Below, in pieces: positions 26,496 to 35,271 of a stretch of DNA of 64,000 bases. How positions within the stretch are numbered: the stretch's first letter is position 1; each line of letters starts with the position of its first letter. The notes under the pieces are model-generated. The model saw nothing but the letters and a program-made list of their open reading frames with translations. It made no database searches and was not told where the DNA came from. A program made the position numbers and the translations under genes. The stretch comes from Rhodobacteraceae bacterium LNNU 3342 (GTDB taxonomy: Bacteria; Pseudomonadota; Alphaproteobacteria; Rhodobacterales; Rhodobacteraceae): positions 124,001 through 188,000 of the forward strand of contig VUAW01000004.1 of assembly GCA_008711135.1 (NCBI GenBank), given 5' to 3'.

Positions 26496-28961
26496 ATGGT
26501 CGTCGCCTTCCGCTGGCTCCTGCGTCTGTTCATCGGTCTTACGGCGCTTGGCGTGCTGGTGACGGCAGTGCTTTACTACTTCGTGTCACGCTCCATCCCC
26601 GACTACTCTGCCACGCACCGGGTCACCGGCTTGGGGGCCGAGGTCGAGATCGTTCGCAGCAACGCCAACGTCCCGCACATATTTGGCGCAAGCGACGAGG
26701 ACGTGTTCTTCGGCCTGGGCCTTGCCCATGCGCAGGACCGGCTGTGGCAGATGACTCTGCTGCGCCGCACTGCCCAAGGTCGCCTGTCCGAGATCTTCGG
26801 CCCCCGCACCCTGCGCACCGACGAGTTGATGCGCCGGATCGACATCTACAGCCTCGCCGCGGCTTCGGTCGCGGCGCAGGACGATGCGACACGCGCCGCG
26901 CTTGAGGCGTATTCGCGCGGCGTCAACGCCTGGATCACCGAGATCAATGAACAAGCCATGGGCCGCGGCGCGCCGGAGTTTTTCCTCTTCTCGAATGAAA
27001 TCGCCTTCTGGCAGCCGGCGGACTCCATCGCGCTGATCAAGCTGATGGGCGTGCAGCTTTCCGGCCATCTGGCGGATGAGGTTCTGCGTGCGCGGCTCTC
27101 GCTTGTCCTGCCGCCGGAACGGCTGCGCGACATCCTGCCCGATGATCCGAACGCGCCCATTGCTGCCCTGCCCGACTATGGCAGCCTGTTTCCGCAGGTC
27201 CCGCCTTCGTTCGGGCGGCTGAAGGCGGGGGATGACCTGCTGTCGCCCTTCCCGCAGCCGGGACTGGGTGGCGCGTCCAACGCCTGGGCAGCGGCGGCGA
27301 ACCGTTCCGCCGCCGGGGGCACGTTGTTGGCCAACGATCCGCACCTTGCCTTCACCGCCCCATCGATCTGGTACCTCGCGCGGCTGGAGCTTGCATCGGG
27401 CGGGGTCATCGGGGCGACCATGCCGGGCATTCCGGTCGTCCTTGCGGGCCGGTCGGATAAGCTGGGATGGGCCGTCACCTCCTCTTACCTCGACGATCAG
27501 GACTTGTTTGTCGAACGGCTGAATCCCGACAACCCCGAGGAGTACGAGACGCCAAACGGCTGGGCCCCGTTCCAGACCCGCCACTCCATCATCCGCGTCG
27601 CAAATGAGGAACCTCGCACCTTCACCCTGCGGTGGACGGAAAACGGTCCTGTCCTGCCGGGGCATCACTATGACCTCGCCTCCATCACGCCACGCGGCCA
27701 TGTGATGAGCGTCAGTTGGACGCTTCTTGATCCGCAGGACACGTCGATGACTGCAGCCATGCGGCTGATGCAGGCCCAGACGATGGAGGAGGCGCTGGAA
27801 GCCGCGCCCCTGTTCATCGCGCCCTCGCAGAACCTGACGGTAGTGGACGCGCGGCGCATTACGATGCAGGTGGTGGGCGCCATGCCGGCGCGCCACCCGC
27901 AGCATCAGACCCAAGGACGCATTCCCAGCCCCGGCTGGATCGCCACCAACCGCTGGCAGGGCCGGCTGCCGTTCGAGTCGAACCCGGCCTTTATCGATCC
28001 TGCCACCGGCATCCTGGGCAACACGAACAACAAGATCATCGACAGGCCCTTCCCCGAACACATGAGCTTTTCGTGGGGCGACACGCAGCGGATCCAGCGC
28101 TGGCTGCGCCTGATGCAGATGCGCGATGTCCATACCCGCGAAAGCTTCATCGAGGCGCAGCTTGATACCGTCAGCAACGCGGCGCGGACCCTGCTGCCGC
28201 TGGTGGCTGCCGACCTCTGGTTCACCGGCGAGGCCGCACCCGAAGGCACGCCCGAACGTCGGCGCCAGCGCGCGCTTGCTCTGCTGGCCGAGTGGAACGG
28301 AGAGATGAACGAGCATCTTCCAGAGCCGCTCATCTACTCCGCCTGGATGCGGGCACTTCAGGACCGGCTGATCCGGGACGAACTTGGCCCTCTTGCCGAC
28401 GGGTTCCGCCATGTCGACGCCGTGTTCGTGGAACGCGTGTTCCGCGACATCGGCGGCGCGGGCATCTGGTGCAACATCGTCCAGTCCTCTTCGCGTGAAA
28501 GCTGCACCGACATCAGCCGGATGGCGCTGGACGATGCGCTGGTTTACCTGACGGAACGGCACGGGCCGAACATCGAAAGCTGGCGCTGGGGCGACGCGCA
28601 TCAGGCGACGCATGACCATCCGGTGCTGGGCGACGTGCGTGTCCTGCGGCACTTCGTGAACATCCGCCAATCCACCAGCGGCGACGGCGACACGCTGATG
28701 CGCGGTTCCACCGCCGGGCGCGGGCCGGACCCGTTCTTCAACGTGCATGGTGCGGGCTATCGCGGCGTCTATGACTTTGCCGATCCCGACAGTTCGGTCT
28801 TCATCATTTCGACCGGGCAGTCGGGTCACCCGCTCAGCCGGCACTATGATGATCTGGGAGAGTTGTGGCGCCGGGGAGAATACATCCCCATGTCGCTGGA
28901 TGCGGATCTGGCACGGGCGGCTGCCGTCGGCGTGACCCGGCTCATCCCACAGGAAGATTAG
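26496..28961 (+). CDS. Penicillin acylase family protein
   Basis: About 821 residues from the ATG at 26496, with an N-terminal transmembrane/signal segment (WLLRLFIGLTALGVLVTAVLYYF). This is an Ntn-hydrolase that should self-cleave into two chains: the second chain would begin at S261 in GLGGASNAWA, the nucleophile. Other family motifs are GLAHAQDRLWQM, NDPHL and the C-terminal GQSGHPLSRHYDD. Such enzymes cleave amides including beta-lactam side chains or acyl-homoserine lactones; quorum quenching or peptide salvage are possible here. A TTG further upstream (26439) is in frame; the ribosome binding site is weak in both cases. Confidence 0.9.
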   Translation: MVVAFRWLLRLFIGLTALGVLVTAVLYYFVSRSIPDYSATHRVTGLGAEVEIVRSNANVPHIFGASDEDVFFGLGLAHAQDRLWQMTLLRRTAQGRLSEIFGPRTLRTDELMRRIDIYSLAAASVAAQDDATRAALEAYSRGVNAWITEINEQAMGRGAPEFFLFSNEIAFWQPADSIALIKLMGVQLSGHLADEVLRARLSLVLPPERLRDILPDDPNAPIAALPDYGSLFPQVPPSFGRLKAGDDLLSPFPQPGLGGASNAWAAAANRSAAGGTLLANDPHLAFTAPSIWYLARLELASGGVIGATMPGIPVVLAGRSDKLGWAVTSSYLDDQDLFVERLNPDNPEEYETPNGWAPFQTRHSIIRVANEEPRTFTLRWTENGPVLPGHHYDLASITPRGHVMSVSWTLLDPQDTSMTAAMRLMQAQTMEEALEAAPLFIAPSQNLTVVDARRITMQVVGAMPARHPQHQTQGRIPSPGWIATNRWQGRLPFESNPAFIDPATGILGNTNNKIIDRPFPEHMSFSWGDTQRIQRWLRLMQMRDVHTRESFIEAQLDTVSNAARTLLPLVAADLWFTGEAAPEGTPERRRQRALALLAEWNGEMNEHLPEPLIYSAWMRALQDRLIRDELGPLADGFRHVDAVFVERVFRDIGGAGIWCNIVQSSSRESCTDISRMALDDALVYLTERHGPNIESWRWGDAHQATHDHPVLGDVRVLRHFVNIRQSTSGDGDTLMRGSTAGRGPDPFFNVHGAGYRGVYDFADPDSSVFIISTGQSGHPLSRHYDDLGELWRRGEYIPMSLDADLARAAAVGVTRLIPQED

Positions 28962-29017
28962 GAACAATCACAACACTCTCGCGTTGGTCGGCGTCAATCA
29001 AGGCAGGAGTGTTGAAC

Positions 29018-29146
29018 ATGATTTATCGAATTCTTCCCGTCCTGATCCTGCTGGGCGTCGCCGCCTGCAACACTGTCGAAGGCGCCGGACAGGATCTGTC
29101 GGCCGCTGGTACCGCGATTACCCAGGAAGCGCGTCAGGCCCAATAA
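29018..29146 (+). CDS. Entericidin-like small lipoprotein
   Basis: A 42-residue lipoprotein: MIYRILPVLILLGVAAC gives a lipobox cysteine at residue 17, followed by NTVEGAGQDLSAAGTAITQEA, the classical entericidin A/B pattern (NT-G-G-D---G--I---A). Entericidins are small cell-envelope lipoproteins first described as an antidote/toxin-like pair in E. coli; in alphaproteobacteria they usually occur singly and are stress-linked. The start has AGGAG nine bases upstream. It is followed by a weak hairpin and then the ExoD gene. Confidence 0.85.
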   Translation: MIYRILPVLILLGVAACNTVEGAGQDLSAAGTAITQEARQAQ

Positions 29147-29158
29147 GCATGCTGGAAC

Positions 29159-29183
29159 AGCGGGCCCCTGCGGGTCCGCTTTC
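29159..29183 (+). terminator. Weak terminator or attenuator after the entericidin gene
   Basis: Nine-bp stem AGCGGGCCC / GGGTCCGCT (one G-T pair) with a 4-base loop and a short TT tail, 12 bases after the stop codon. Read-through into the ExoD gene is likely. Confidence 0.45.
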
Positions 29184-29202
29184 CCATCGTGAAGGAATAG
29201 CG

Positions 29203-29784
29203 ATGGCGGAAGCCAACAAGGGAGAAATCTCCAAGGTCCTTGATGACCTGGACGAGGCGGGCGACGAAGATACGGTTTCGGTCGGTCAGGTGGTCGAGGG
29301 TATGGGGGACCGATCCCTTGCGCCGCTTCTGCTGGTGCCCGCGCTAATAACGGTGTCGCCCGTTTCTGCCATTCCGGGAACGCCGACGCTTTCGGCGCTG
29401 ATCATCGCGCTGGTCGTGGTGCAGATGCTCATCGGCCGCAATGGGCTGTGGCTGCCGGCATTCCTCAAGAGCCGCAAGGTGTCATCCGACCGCATGCACA
29501 AGGCGGTCAACTTCCTGCGCAAGCCGATCAGCTATGTCGAGCCGGTGCTGAAGGAACGGCTGACGCTGTTCGTGGACCGGCCCGCCAGCTTCATCGCGCT
29601 GCTGACCTGCCTGATCATTACCCTGATCATGCCGTTGATGGAATTCGTGCCGATGATGGCCTCGATCGCGGCAGCAGCCATTTCGCTGTTCGCAGCGGGG
29701 CTATTGGTGCGCGACGGGCTTCTGGTGCTGCTGGGCTACCTTGTAGTCGGCGGCGGCATCTGGATCGCCACGCTGTTCATCTGA
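29203..29784 (+). CDS. ExoD family membrane protein (exopolysaccharide synthesis type)
   Basis: A 193-residue protein with AAGGA six bases ahead of the start. After a charged N-terminus (KGEISKVLDDLDEAGDEDTVSVGQVVEGMGDRSLAPLLLVPALI) there are about five hydrophobic segments, with SPVSAIPGTPTLSALIIALV and RPASFIALLTCLIIT as in the ExoD family. ExoD was named from a Rhizobium meliloti exopolysaccharide and alkali-sensitivity mutant; the biochemical role is not known. Its last 49 bases overlap the end of the topoisomerase gene on the other strand. Confidence 0.85.
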   Translation: MAEANKGEISKVLDDLDEAGDEDTVSVGQVVEGMGDRSLAPLLLVPALITVSPVSAIPGTPTLSALIIALVVVQMLIGRNGLWLPAFLKSRKVSSDRMHKAVNFLRKPISYVEPVLKERLTLFVDRPASFIALLTCLIITLIMPLMEFVPMMASIAAAAISLFAAGLLVRDGLLVLLGYLVVGGGIWIATLFI

Positions 29785-30827
29785 GCGTATGCCTCAAGGA
29801 ACCCAAGCAGCCGGCGTTCATCACATGTCAGGCCACGGGGCTGCGCCGGCGCCCGCAGGGGCAGAAGACGCTCCCGTTCCGCCGGCTCCATTGCCGCCAG
29901 CTCCAGTATTGCCGGATGCACGTAGGACTTCCGGGAGATCGCAGGCGTGTTGTGCAGCCGCTCTGCCGCGGCCTTGGCCATGATCATTGGTGTAAGGCGG
30001 GTACCGGCCTTCTGGCATTCGGCAGCCGCCTGCAACGCAGATACGCTGCCCGCCCAAGTACGAAAGGTCTTCGCGGTGATTGGTGCGCCGCCCGCTGCCT
30101 CGGCCAGCCAGTCGTTCACCTGCCCCGAGGTAACCTCGCGCGGGGTGCCTTCGTCATCGATCCAGGTGAACAGGTTGCGTCCGGGAAGGTCGTCGATCTC
30201 GTGCAGCACGCGGTGAAGCTGCCGGTCGCGCAGGGTGCGGCGCACGCGCTTGCCACCCTTGGCCTTGAAGGCCAGCCGGACGGTCCCGTCGCGGCCAAGC
30301 GAGACGTGTTTGTTCAGCAGCGTTGTTGCGCCATAGGTGCCGCTCACATCACGGTGCCGGCGGCTCCCGACCCGCAGATGCGCCTTGTCCAGCAGCAGCA
30401 CAAGCGCCGCAATGCTGAACTCGGGGCTGCCGGGGCTGGCCCGCAGGTCACGCTCGATCCGGCGACGGATGCGCGGAAGCGCCTGCCCGAATTCCGGCAG
30501 TTGCGAAAACTTGACCTCGGCGCGCCAGGCGCTCCAGTCTGGATGATAGCGGTACTGCTTGCGCCCGTCGCCGTCGATGCCCGTGGCCTGGATGTGACCG
30601 GCCGGATCGATACAGATCCAGACGTTGCGCCAGGCGGGGGGCACGGCCAGCGCCTCGATCCGCGCACGAGTTTCGACGCAGGTAACAGTCTTGCCGTCTG
30701 GATCGACATAGGTGAAGCCCTTGCCGCAGCGGCGGCGCTGGATGCCGGGGATGTCATCGGAAACATGGGAAAGGCGCGGCCGGGCCGCGACGGGCGCCGC
30801 GGCTGTGACACATTCCTGCACGGTCAT
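29736..30827 (-). CDS. DNA topoisomerase IB (bacterial/poxvirus type)
   Basis: A 363-residue type IB topoisomerase, relaxing supercoils by a 3'-phosphotyrosyl intermediate. The nucleophile is Y302 in RKSYVHPAIL. Other active-site elements are KAKGGKRVRRTLRDRQL and ITAKTFRTWAGS, and the N-terminal beta-rich domain has GKGFTYVDPDGKTV. Bacterial IB enzymes are patchily distributed and accessory to gyrase and topoisomerase I. The 3' end overlaps the ExoD gene. Upstream lies the DUF892 gene with its own terminator, so topoisomerase IB is probably transcribed separately. Confidence 0.93.
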   Translation of the reverse strand: MTVQECVTAAAPVAARPRLSHVSDDIPGIQRRRCGKGFTYVDPDGKTVTCVETRARIEALAVPPAWRNVWICIDPAGHIQATGIDGDGRKQYRYHPDWSAWRAEVKFSQLPEFGQALPRIRRRIERDLRASPGSPEFSIAALVLLLDKAHLRVGSRRHRDVSGTYGATTLLNKHVSLGRDGTVRLAFKAKGGKRVRRTLRDRQLHRVLHEIDDLPGRNLFTWIDDEGTPREVTSGQVNDWLAEAAGGAPITAKTFRTWAGSVSALQAAAECQKAGTRLTPMIMAKAAAERLHNTPAISRKSYVHPAILELAAMEPAERERLLPLRAPAQPRGLTCDERRLLGFLEAYAQMNSVAIQMPPPTTR

Positions 30828-30894
30828 GGGAACCTCCAGATGGGCAAAGCGAAACGCGCTGATGCCCGTCTCGGTTCCCGTTGCCCGCGGACAT

Positions 30895-30924
30895 GAAAAA
30901 GCCCCGCAGGCGAACCTGCGGGGC
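30895..30924 (-). terminator. Rho-independent terminator after the DUF892 gene
   Basis: Perfect 10-bp stem GCCCCGCAGG / CCTGCGGGGC with a tetraloop (TTCG on the minus strand), followed by five T residues. It separates the DUF892 gene from topoisomerase IB. Confidence 0.9.
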
Positions 30925-30944
30925 CCCGGCGCCGGACGGGCGCT

Positions 30945-31439
30945 TTACTCGGCGGCCTGATTTACCCCGCCGGTGGCAATATCGGTCATCGTCTGATCGC
31001 CGCTGTAGGAATGATCCAGGCATTCCTGCAGCGCCGCCGCATCATCGGACAGGTCCAGGCGGCTGGCAAAGGCAACCAGACAGCCGTAGCCCGCGATCGC
31101 GTAATGCACCATCCGCTGATACTGTGTAATGATCATCGCATCGCGCGTGTCGTCCGAGCTGAAATCCTCTTCCAGGGAATGAGCGCGGGCTTCCGCGACC
31201 AGTCCTTCCATCCCCTTGCAGTGTTCGCCTTCGGGGTCTTCGCCGTGGCCGCGGAGGATTTCGTCAACCGCGCTAATGCCCGAGCGGATACCCTCTACCC
31301 CCGCCTGAAGAGCTTTGCGGAGGTCGCGGTTCTTGGCGGCGGCGGCAAGCTCTTCTGTCACCTCCAGTGCCTGGGAGTTGGCGCTGTGAATGTCCTTCAG
31401 CTGGTCGATGTAAAGGTCCTTGAGCGAGGCGATCGGCAT
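30945..31439 (-). CDS. DUF892 (YciE/YciF-like) ferritin-like protein
   Basis: A 164-residue cytoplasmic four-helix protein. MPIASLKDLYIDQLKDIHSANSQALEVTEELAAAA is the typical N-terminus of the DUF892 family, ferritin-like proteins induced in enterobacteria by stationary phase, osmotic or bile stress. GGAGGAAC lies five bases before the ATG at 31439, which decides against an in-frame start 15 codons upstream. It is closed by a strong terminator. Metal binding and function are not demonstrated for the family as far as I can judge. Confidence 0.87.
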   Translation of the reverse strand: MPIASLKDLYIDQLKDIHSANSQALEVTEELAAAAKNRDLRKALQAGVEGIRSGISAVDEILRGHGEDPEGEHCKGMEGLVAEARAHSLEEDFSSDDTRDAMIITQYQRMVHYAIAGYGCLVAFASRLDLSDDAAALQECLDHSYSGDQTMTDIATGGVNQAAE

Positions 31440-31496
31440 GTGTTCCTCCGTTGTCTCCGTTACCACTACAACTCCGGCGTCCATGCGTTGTTCCGA

Positions 31497-32252
31497 TCAG
31501 ATCCCGTGCAGAAGACCAAATCCGATATAGGTCACCACCCCCAGCCCAAAGGCGCGAAAGCTGCTGTCCTTTTCCGACGGAAGCTCTTGCTTGAGGATGT
31601 TGAGGATCATCCCGCCAGCGAGGAAGGCGAAAAGTAACCCGGTGACAACATGTTCCACAGCAAGCACTGCACCGATGACCCAGCCCAGCACCACCAGCCC
31701 CGATAGCACCCAGCGCCCGACCTGCCGGTAGAGGTCGCCGAACTCCTCCTGCAGATCATGGTCGTTAACGAAAAAGTGCATTCCCAAGGCGGCGACATAG
31801 GCTGTCAGTTCAGCCAGGCCCATCTCTTGGCGCTGGCCCAAAATGTAGCCCACGATCGCGTTGTAGATCCCGAAGCCACCCATGTGCAGCCAGAAGTCCG
31901 GCTTGCTCATCGCGCGATGGATCACCGGCAGCCGCAGGGTCTGCCGCCGCCGCGCCAGCCGGTCGAGTCCGTAATAGGCCGCCAGCCCCACCAAGGCCAT
32001 GAGGAAGATCTCGCGCTCGTACATGGTCAGCTGGTCGCCTTCGGTCATGCGCGCCTGATGCGCGGCAAGTTCGGGCAGGATGAAGACAAAGACATAGCCA
32101 CAGCCAGCGCCGCCCACGAACGACCGCCACCCGCTGCGGGACAGGCTGCGTTCGGGGCGCACTGCGCCCGCAAGCTGATGCGTTCCCGCCAGGATCAGCG
32201 CGCCCAGCAGCGTCAGCAGCCACGTCGGGGTGTGCTGAAACATCTGCATCAT
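31497..32252 (-). CDS. Multi-pass membrane protein coupled to the symporter gene
   Basis: A 251-residue protein with about eight hydrophobic segments. The first ATG (32252) overlaps the symporter stop codon by four bases, so it is translated from the same message. Features such as GAGCGYVFVFILPELAAHQ and LLFAFLAGGMILNILKQELP are reminiscent of ZIP-type transporters (glycine-rich helix followed by an E-L-P end), but I do not see the histidine/aspartate metal site clearly, so this is only a suggestion. It may be a partner or regulator of the adjacent symporter. Confidence 0.65.
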   Translation of the reverse strand: MMQMFQHTPTWLLTLLGALILAGTHQLAGAVRPERSLSRSGWRSFVGGAGCGYVFVFILPELAAHQARMTEGDQLTMYEREIFLMALVGLAAYYGLDRLARRRQTLRLPVIHRAMSKPDFWLHMGGFGIYNAIVGYILGQRQEMGLAELTAYVAALGMHFFVNDHDLQEEFGDLYRQVGRWVLSGLVVLGWVIGAVLAVEHVVTGLLFAFLAGGMILNILKQELPSEKDSSFRAFGLGVVTYIGFGLLHGI

Positions 32253-33828
32253 GCGAAGATGTAGACCATCACCGCCGTTACGATCAGCAGGAACAGCCCG
32301 ATGTAGCGGTAATTCTGCCAGGCCGGCAGGTCGCGCAGCTCGCGGCTCTCCTCGGTCCAGAAGCGACGCGACCAAGTCAGCTCGTCCAGATCGACGTCGC
32401 CGGGTTCTGTCCCCAGGCTGACGGTGACAAAGATCGCCACGCTGAGCACCAGCATCAGGCCAGCGGCGTACAGGAACTGAAGCTCGAACAGTTCCAGCAC
32501 CTGCCCCGCCATGAATGCCAGGATTCCGACCGGCACGCCGATGACCAGCGTCCAGAAGGCCGCCGCGGCCGTGCCGCCGCGCCAGAACAGGCCGCCAAGG
32601 AACACCGCCACCACCGGCATGGTCAGATGCCCGAGGAATGATTGGAAGTATTCCACGATATTGCCGAACGATCCAATCATCGGCGCCCAAAGCGCGGCGA
32701 TCACCATCAACACTGCCACCGTTGCCCGGCTGAGCCACATGAGCTTGGCGTCACTCACCTGCCGGTTCCGGGTCTTGACGAAGTCGTTGATGACCATCGA
32801 CGCCGAACCGTTCAGCACGGAGTCCAGTGTCGACATCAGCGCCGCGATCAGCGCTGCCAGCGCCAGCCCCCGCACCCCCACCGGCAGGAAGTCGAACACC
32901 AGCGCAGGCCAGATGTGGTCGGGGTTTTCCAACTCGGGGAAGAACTGGCGCCCCATGAGGCCGGGCATGATCAGGATGAACAGGAACGGCAACTGCAGGG
33001 CACCCGCCAGCAGAACGCCCAGCGGCCGTTGTTGGTGTCCTTGGCCGCCAGCACCTTCTGCACGACCACGTGGTTGGCAATCCAGTAATAGACGCTGAGC
33101 CACAGCACGCCGGTCAGGATGCCGGGCGCGGGCATGAAGTCATCGTCGGCGGGCTTGAACAGGGTAAAGCCGCCCTCAGGCGCCGCATTGCGCACCGCTT
33201 CCCACGACCCCATTTCAATGAACAGCATCACGAAGATGGTGGTGCCCACCGCCAGAAGCAGGACCGCCTGGATCGTGTCGGTGATCATCACCGCCCGCAG
33301 TCCGCCAAAGATCACGTATGACCCGCCAAGGAACGCGATCACGGCGATCAGGAACCACAGCGAATAGTCCGGAAACAACAGCTGGAGCGTGAGGCCACCG
33401 GCGAACAGCGCCCCCGCACTGTCGATGAAGATGGCGGTGATGACCGAAAACCCAGAAAAGACGTAGCGAGTGCGGCGGTCAAAGCGCTTTTCCAAGAACT
33501 GCGGCATCGTGTCGACCTTGGACCGCAGGTAGAATGGCAGGATGAACAGCGCAAAGAAGATCAGGACCACCGTCGCGGCCCACTCATAGTTCCAGACCGC
33601 GATCCCGTCGTCATACCCCGATCCCGCAAGCCCGACATAGGACGTGCCCGAAAGATTGGCCGACATCAGCGACAGCCCGATCAGGGGCCAGATCGCGCCG
33701 CGCCCGCCCAGGAAGTACGACCCGGCCTCTTTCTGCTGGCGGCCGACGTAGATACCGATGGCGAGGATTCCGATGATGTAGGCGGCAACAATTGCCAGAT
33801 CGATGGTTGTGACGTCAAACTCTGGCAC
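32249..33828 (-). pseudogene. Sodium:solute symporter (SSS family), interrupted by a one-base frameshift
   Basis: The product would be about 526 residues with 13-14 membrane helices. The N-terminal half reads from a GTG at 33828 (AGGAGGG six bases before): MPEFDVTTIDLAIVAAYIIGILAIGIYVGRQ, then ANLSGTSYVGLAGSGYDDGIAVWNYEWAA, close to the SGLT branch, and WIANHVVVQKVLAAKDTNNGRW. The frame then breaks at a short G run (CCC at 33018-33020 on the plus strand). One extra G restores RWGVLLAGALQLPFLFILIMPG and the rest to the stop at 32249. The intact downstream half and the preserved ATGA coupling suggest a sequencing error or very recent mutation. Solute unknown. Confidence 0.85.
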
Positions 33829-33984
33829 TACCGCCCTCCTTCTGTTCACGAATTCGTGGTGAAACGCAGCCTTAAGCGGGCGGGTTCCTCTGCCGATGAT
33901 CATCGAACGGAACGAGGCAACGGTGAGACACCCGCTACCCGAACGCATGCCCATGAAATTTCCGCGCCCTGAGGCGGAGAAATC

Positions 33985-35271
33985 ATGACCTTTCAAACCT
34001 CCCTGACCACGCATTTCTTCGGCTGGACAAGCCAGCTTCCCTTTCTGCCCAACATGACCGCCATCCTCGTGGCAGTAGGGGTCGCGCTGCTGATCCACTG
34101 GGTCCTGGTCCAGTTCATGCGCCGCCTGCCGAAACGCGAGGAGGGGTTCTTCGCGCTTCTCTTGCGCAGCATCCGACGCCCCAGCAGGCTGGCCTTCGTG
34201 GTGCTGGCCATGGTCGTGATCGCGCCGACGCTCAACTTGCCGCCCTTTGGCATGTTGATGTTCCAGCGCATCGCCACCATGCTGCTGATCCTGACCATCG
34301 GGTGGATCTTCAGCGTGATCGTCAGCCTGATGGCGGAACGGGCGAACCGGCGCTACCGGATCGATGTCGAAGATAACCTCCGCGCCCGCCAGTACATCAC
34401 CCAGGTGCGCGTGCTGCATCGCACTGCACAGACGCTGATCGTGCTGTTCACGGTTGGCGGCATGCTGCTGACCTTTGAAAGCGTCCAGCGCTATGGCGTC
34501 AGCATCCTTGCTTCCGCGGGTGCCGCGGGCCTTGTGCTGGGCTTTGCGGCGCGGCCGGTCTTTGCTAACCTGATCGCCGGCATCCAGATCGCGCTGACCC
34601 AGCCCATCCGCATTGACGACGTCGTGATCGTCGAAAATGAATGGGGCTGGATCGAGGAAATCCGCGCCACCTATGTCACCATCCGGCTCTGGGACTGGCG
34701 GCGGCTTGTGGTGCCGATTTCCTACTTCATCGAGCAGCCGTTCCAGAACTGGACCCGTGACAGCGCCAGCATCATCGGCACAGTTATGTGGCACGTGGAC
34801 TATACCATGCCCATCGACCGGTTCCGCGAAAAGGCGACCGAGATCATCCGCGCCTCGTCGCTATGGGATGGCAACGTGGTGAACATCCAGGTAGTCGAGG
34901 TGACGGAGCGCACCATTCAGGTCCGCGGGTTGATGAGCGCCCGGACTTCGCCGATCGCGTGGGACCTGCGGTGCGAGGTACGGGAAAAGGTGCTCGCGTG
35001 GATCCAGCAGGAATACCCGCACTGCCTGCCCCGCCACCGCGCCGAGATCGGCGCCGAGGTTCAAGCCACCACCACATCGCGGCGGCCGCCCCGTCCCGAA
35101 CCTGCGGCACGTCCGGAGGCGTCGGATACGGACGTTCACCTTTTCGACTCGTCGCCGGGGGCAGAACGGGAGCCCCTTCCCGAACCCGTGGAACGCCAGG
35201 GACCGCCCGCGCCGCCCAAGGATGGTGGTGTTCAGGGGCCGCCGGTGCCGCCCGGCTCCGGCGGGGTGTAG
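33985..35271 (+). CDS. Mechanosensitive ion channel, MscS family
   Basis: A 428-residue channel with four hydrophobic segments before the MscS core. The pore-lining helix is SILASAGAAGLVLGFAARPVFANLIAGIQIALTQPI, followed by the beta domain RIDDVVIVENEWGWIEEIRATYVTIRLWDWRRLVVPISYFIEQPFQNWTR. It opens under membrane tension and protects against hypo-osmotic shock. After the alpha/beta domain, the last ~75 residues are Pro/Glu-rich and probably disordered, unlike E. coli MscS. It is divergent from the symporter; its final 40 bases overlap the flavoprotein gene on the other strand. Confidence 0.94.
   Translation: MTFQTSLTTHFFGWTSQLPFLPNMTAILVAVGVALLIHWVLVQFMRRLPKREEGFFALLLRSIRRPSRLAFVVLAMVVIAPTLNLPPFGMLMFQRIATMLLILTIGWIFSVIVSLMAERANRRYRIDVEDNLRARQYITQVRVLHRTAQTLIVLFTVGGMLLTFESVQRYGVSILASAGAAGLVLGFAARPVFANLIAGIQIALTQPIRIDDVVIVENEWGWIEEIRATYVTIRLWDWRRLVVPISYFIEQPFQNWTRDSASIIGTVMWHVDYTMPIDRFREKATEIIRASSLWDGNVVNIQVVEVTERTIQVRGLMSARTSPIAWDLRCEVREKVLAWIQQEYPHCLPRHRAEIGAEVQATTTSRRPPRPEPAARPEASDTDVHLFDSSPGAEREPLPEPVERQGPPAPPKDGGVQGPPVPPGSGGV

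Noticed and set aside
26586-28967. A 793-codon open frame antisense to the penicillin-acylase gene
   Set aside because: It has no recognisable domain, no start signal and the composition of a shadow frame.
29018-29146. Entericidin gene as part of a toxin-antitoxin pair
   Set aside because: Only one small lipoprotein is present and the neighbours are unrelated; the gene is usually single in this bacterial class.
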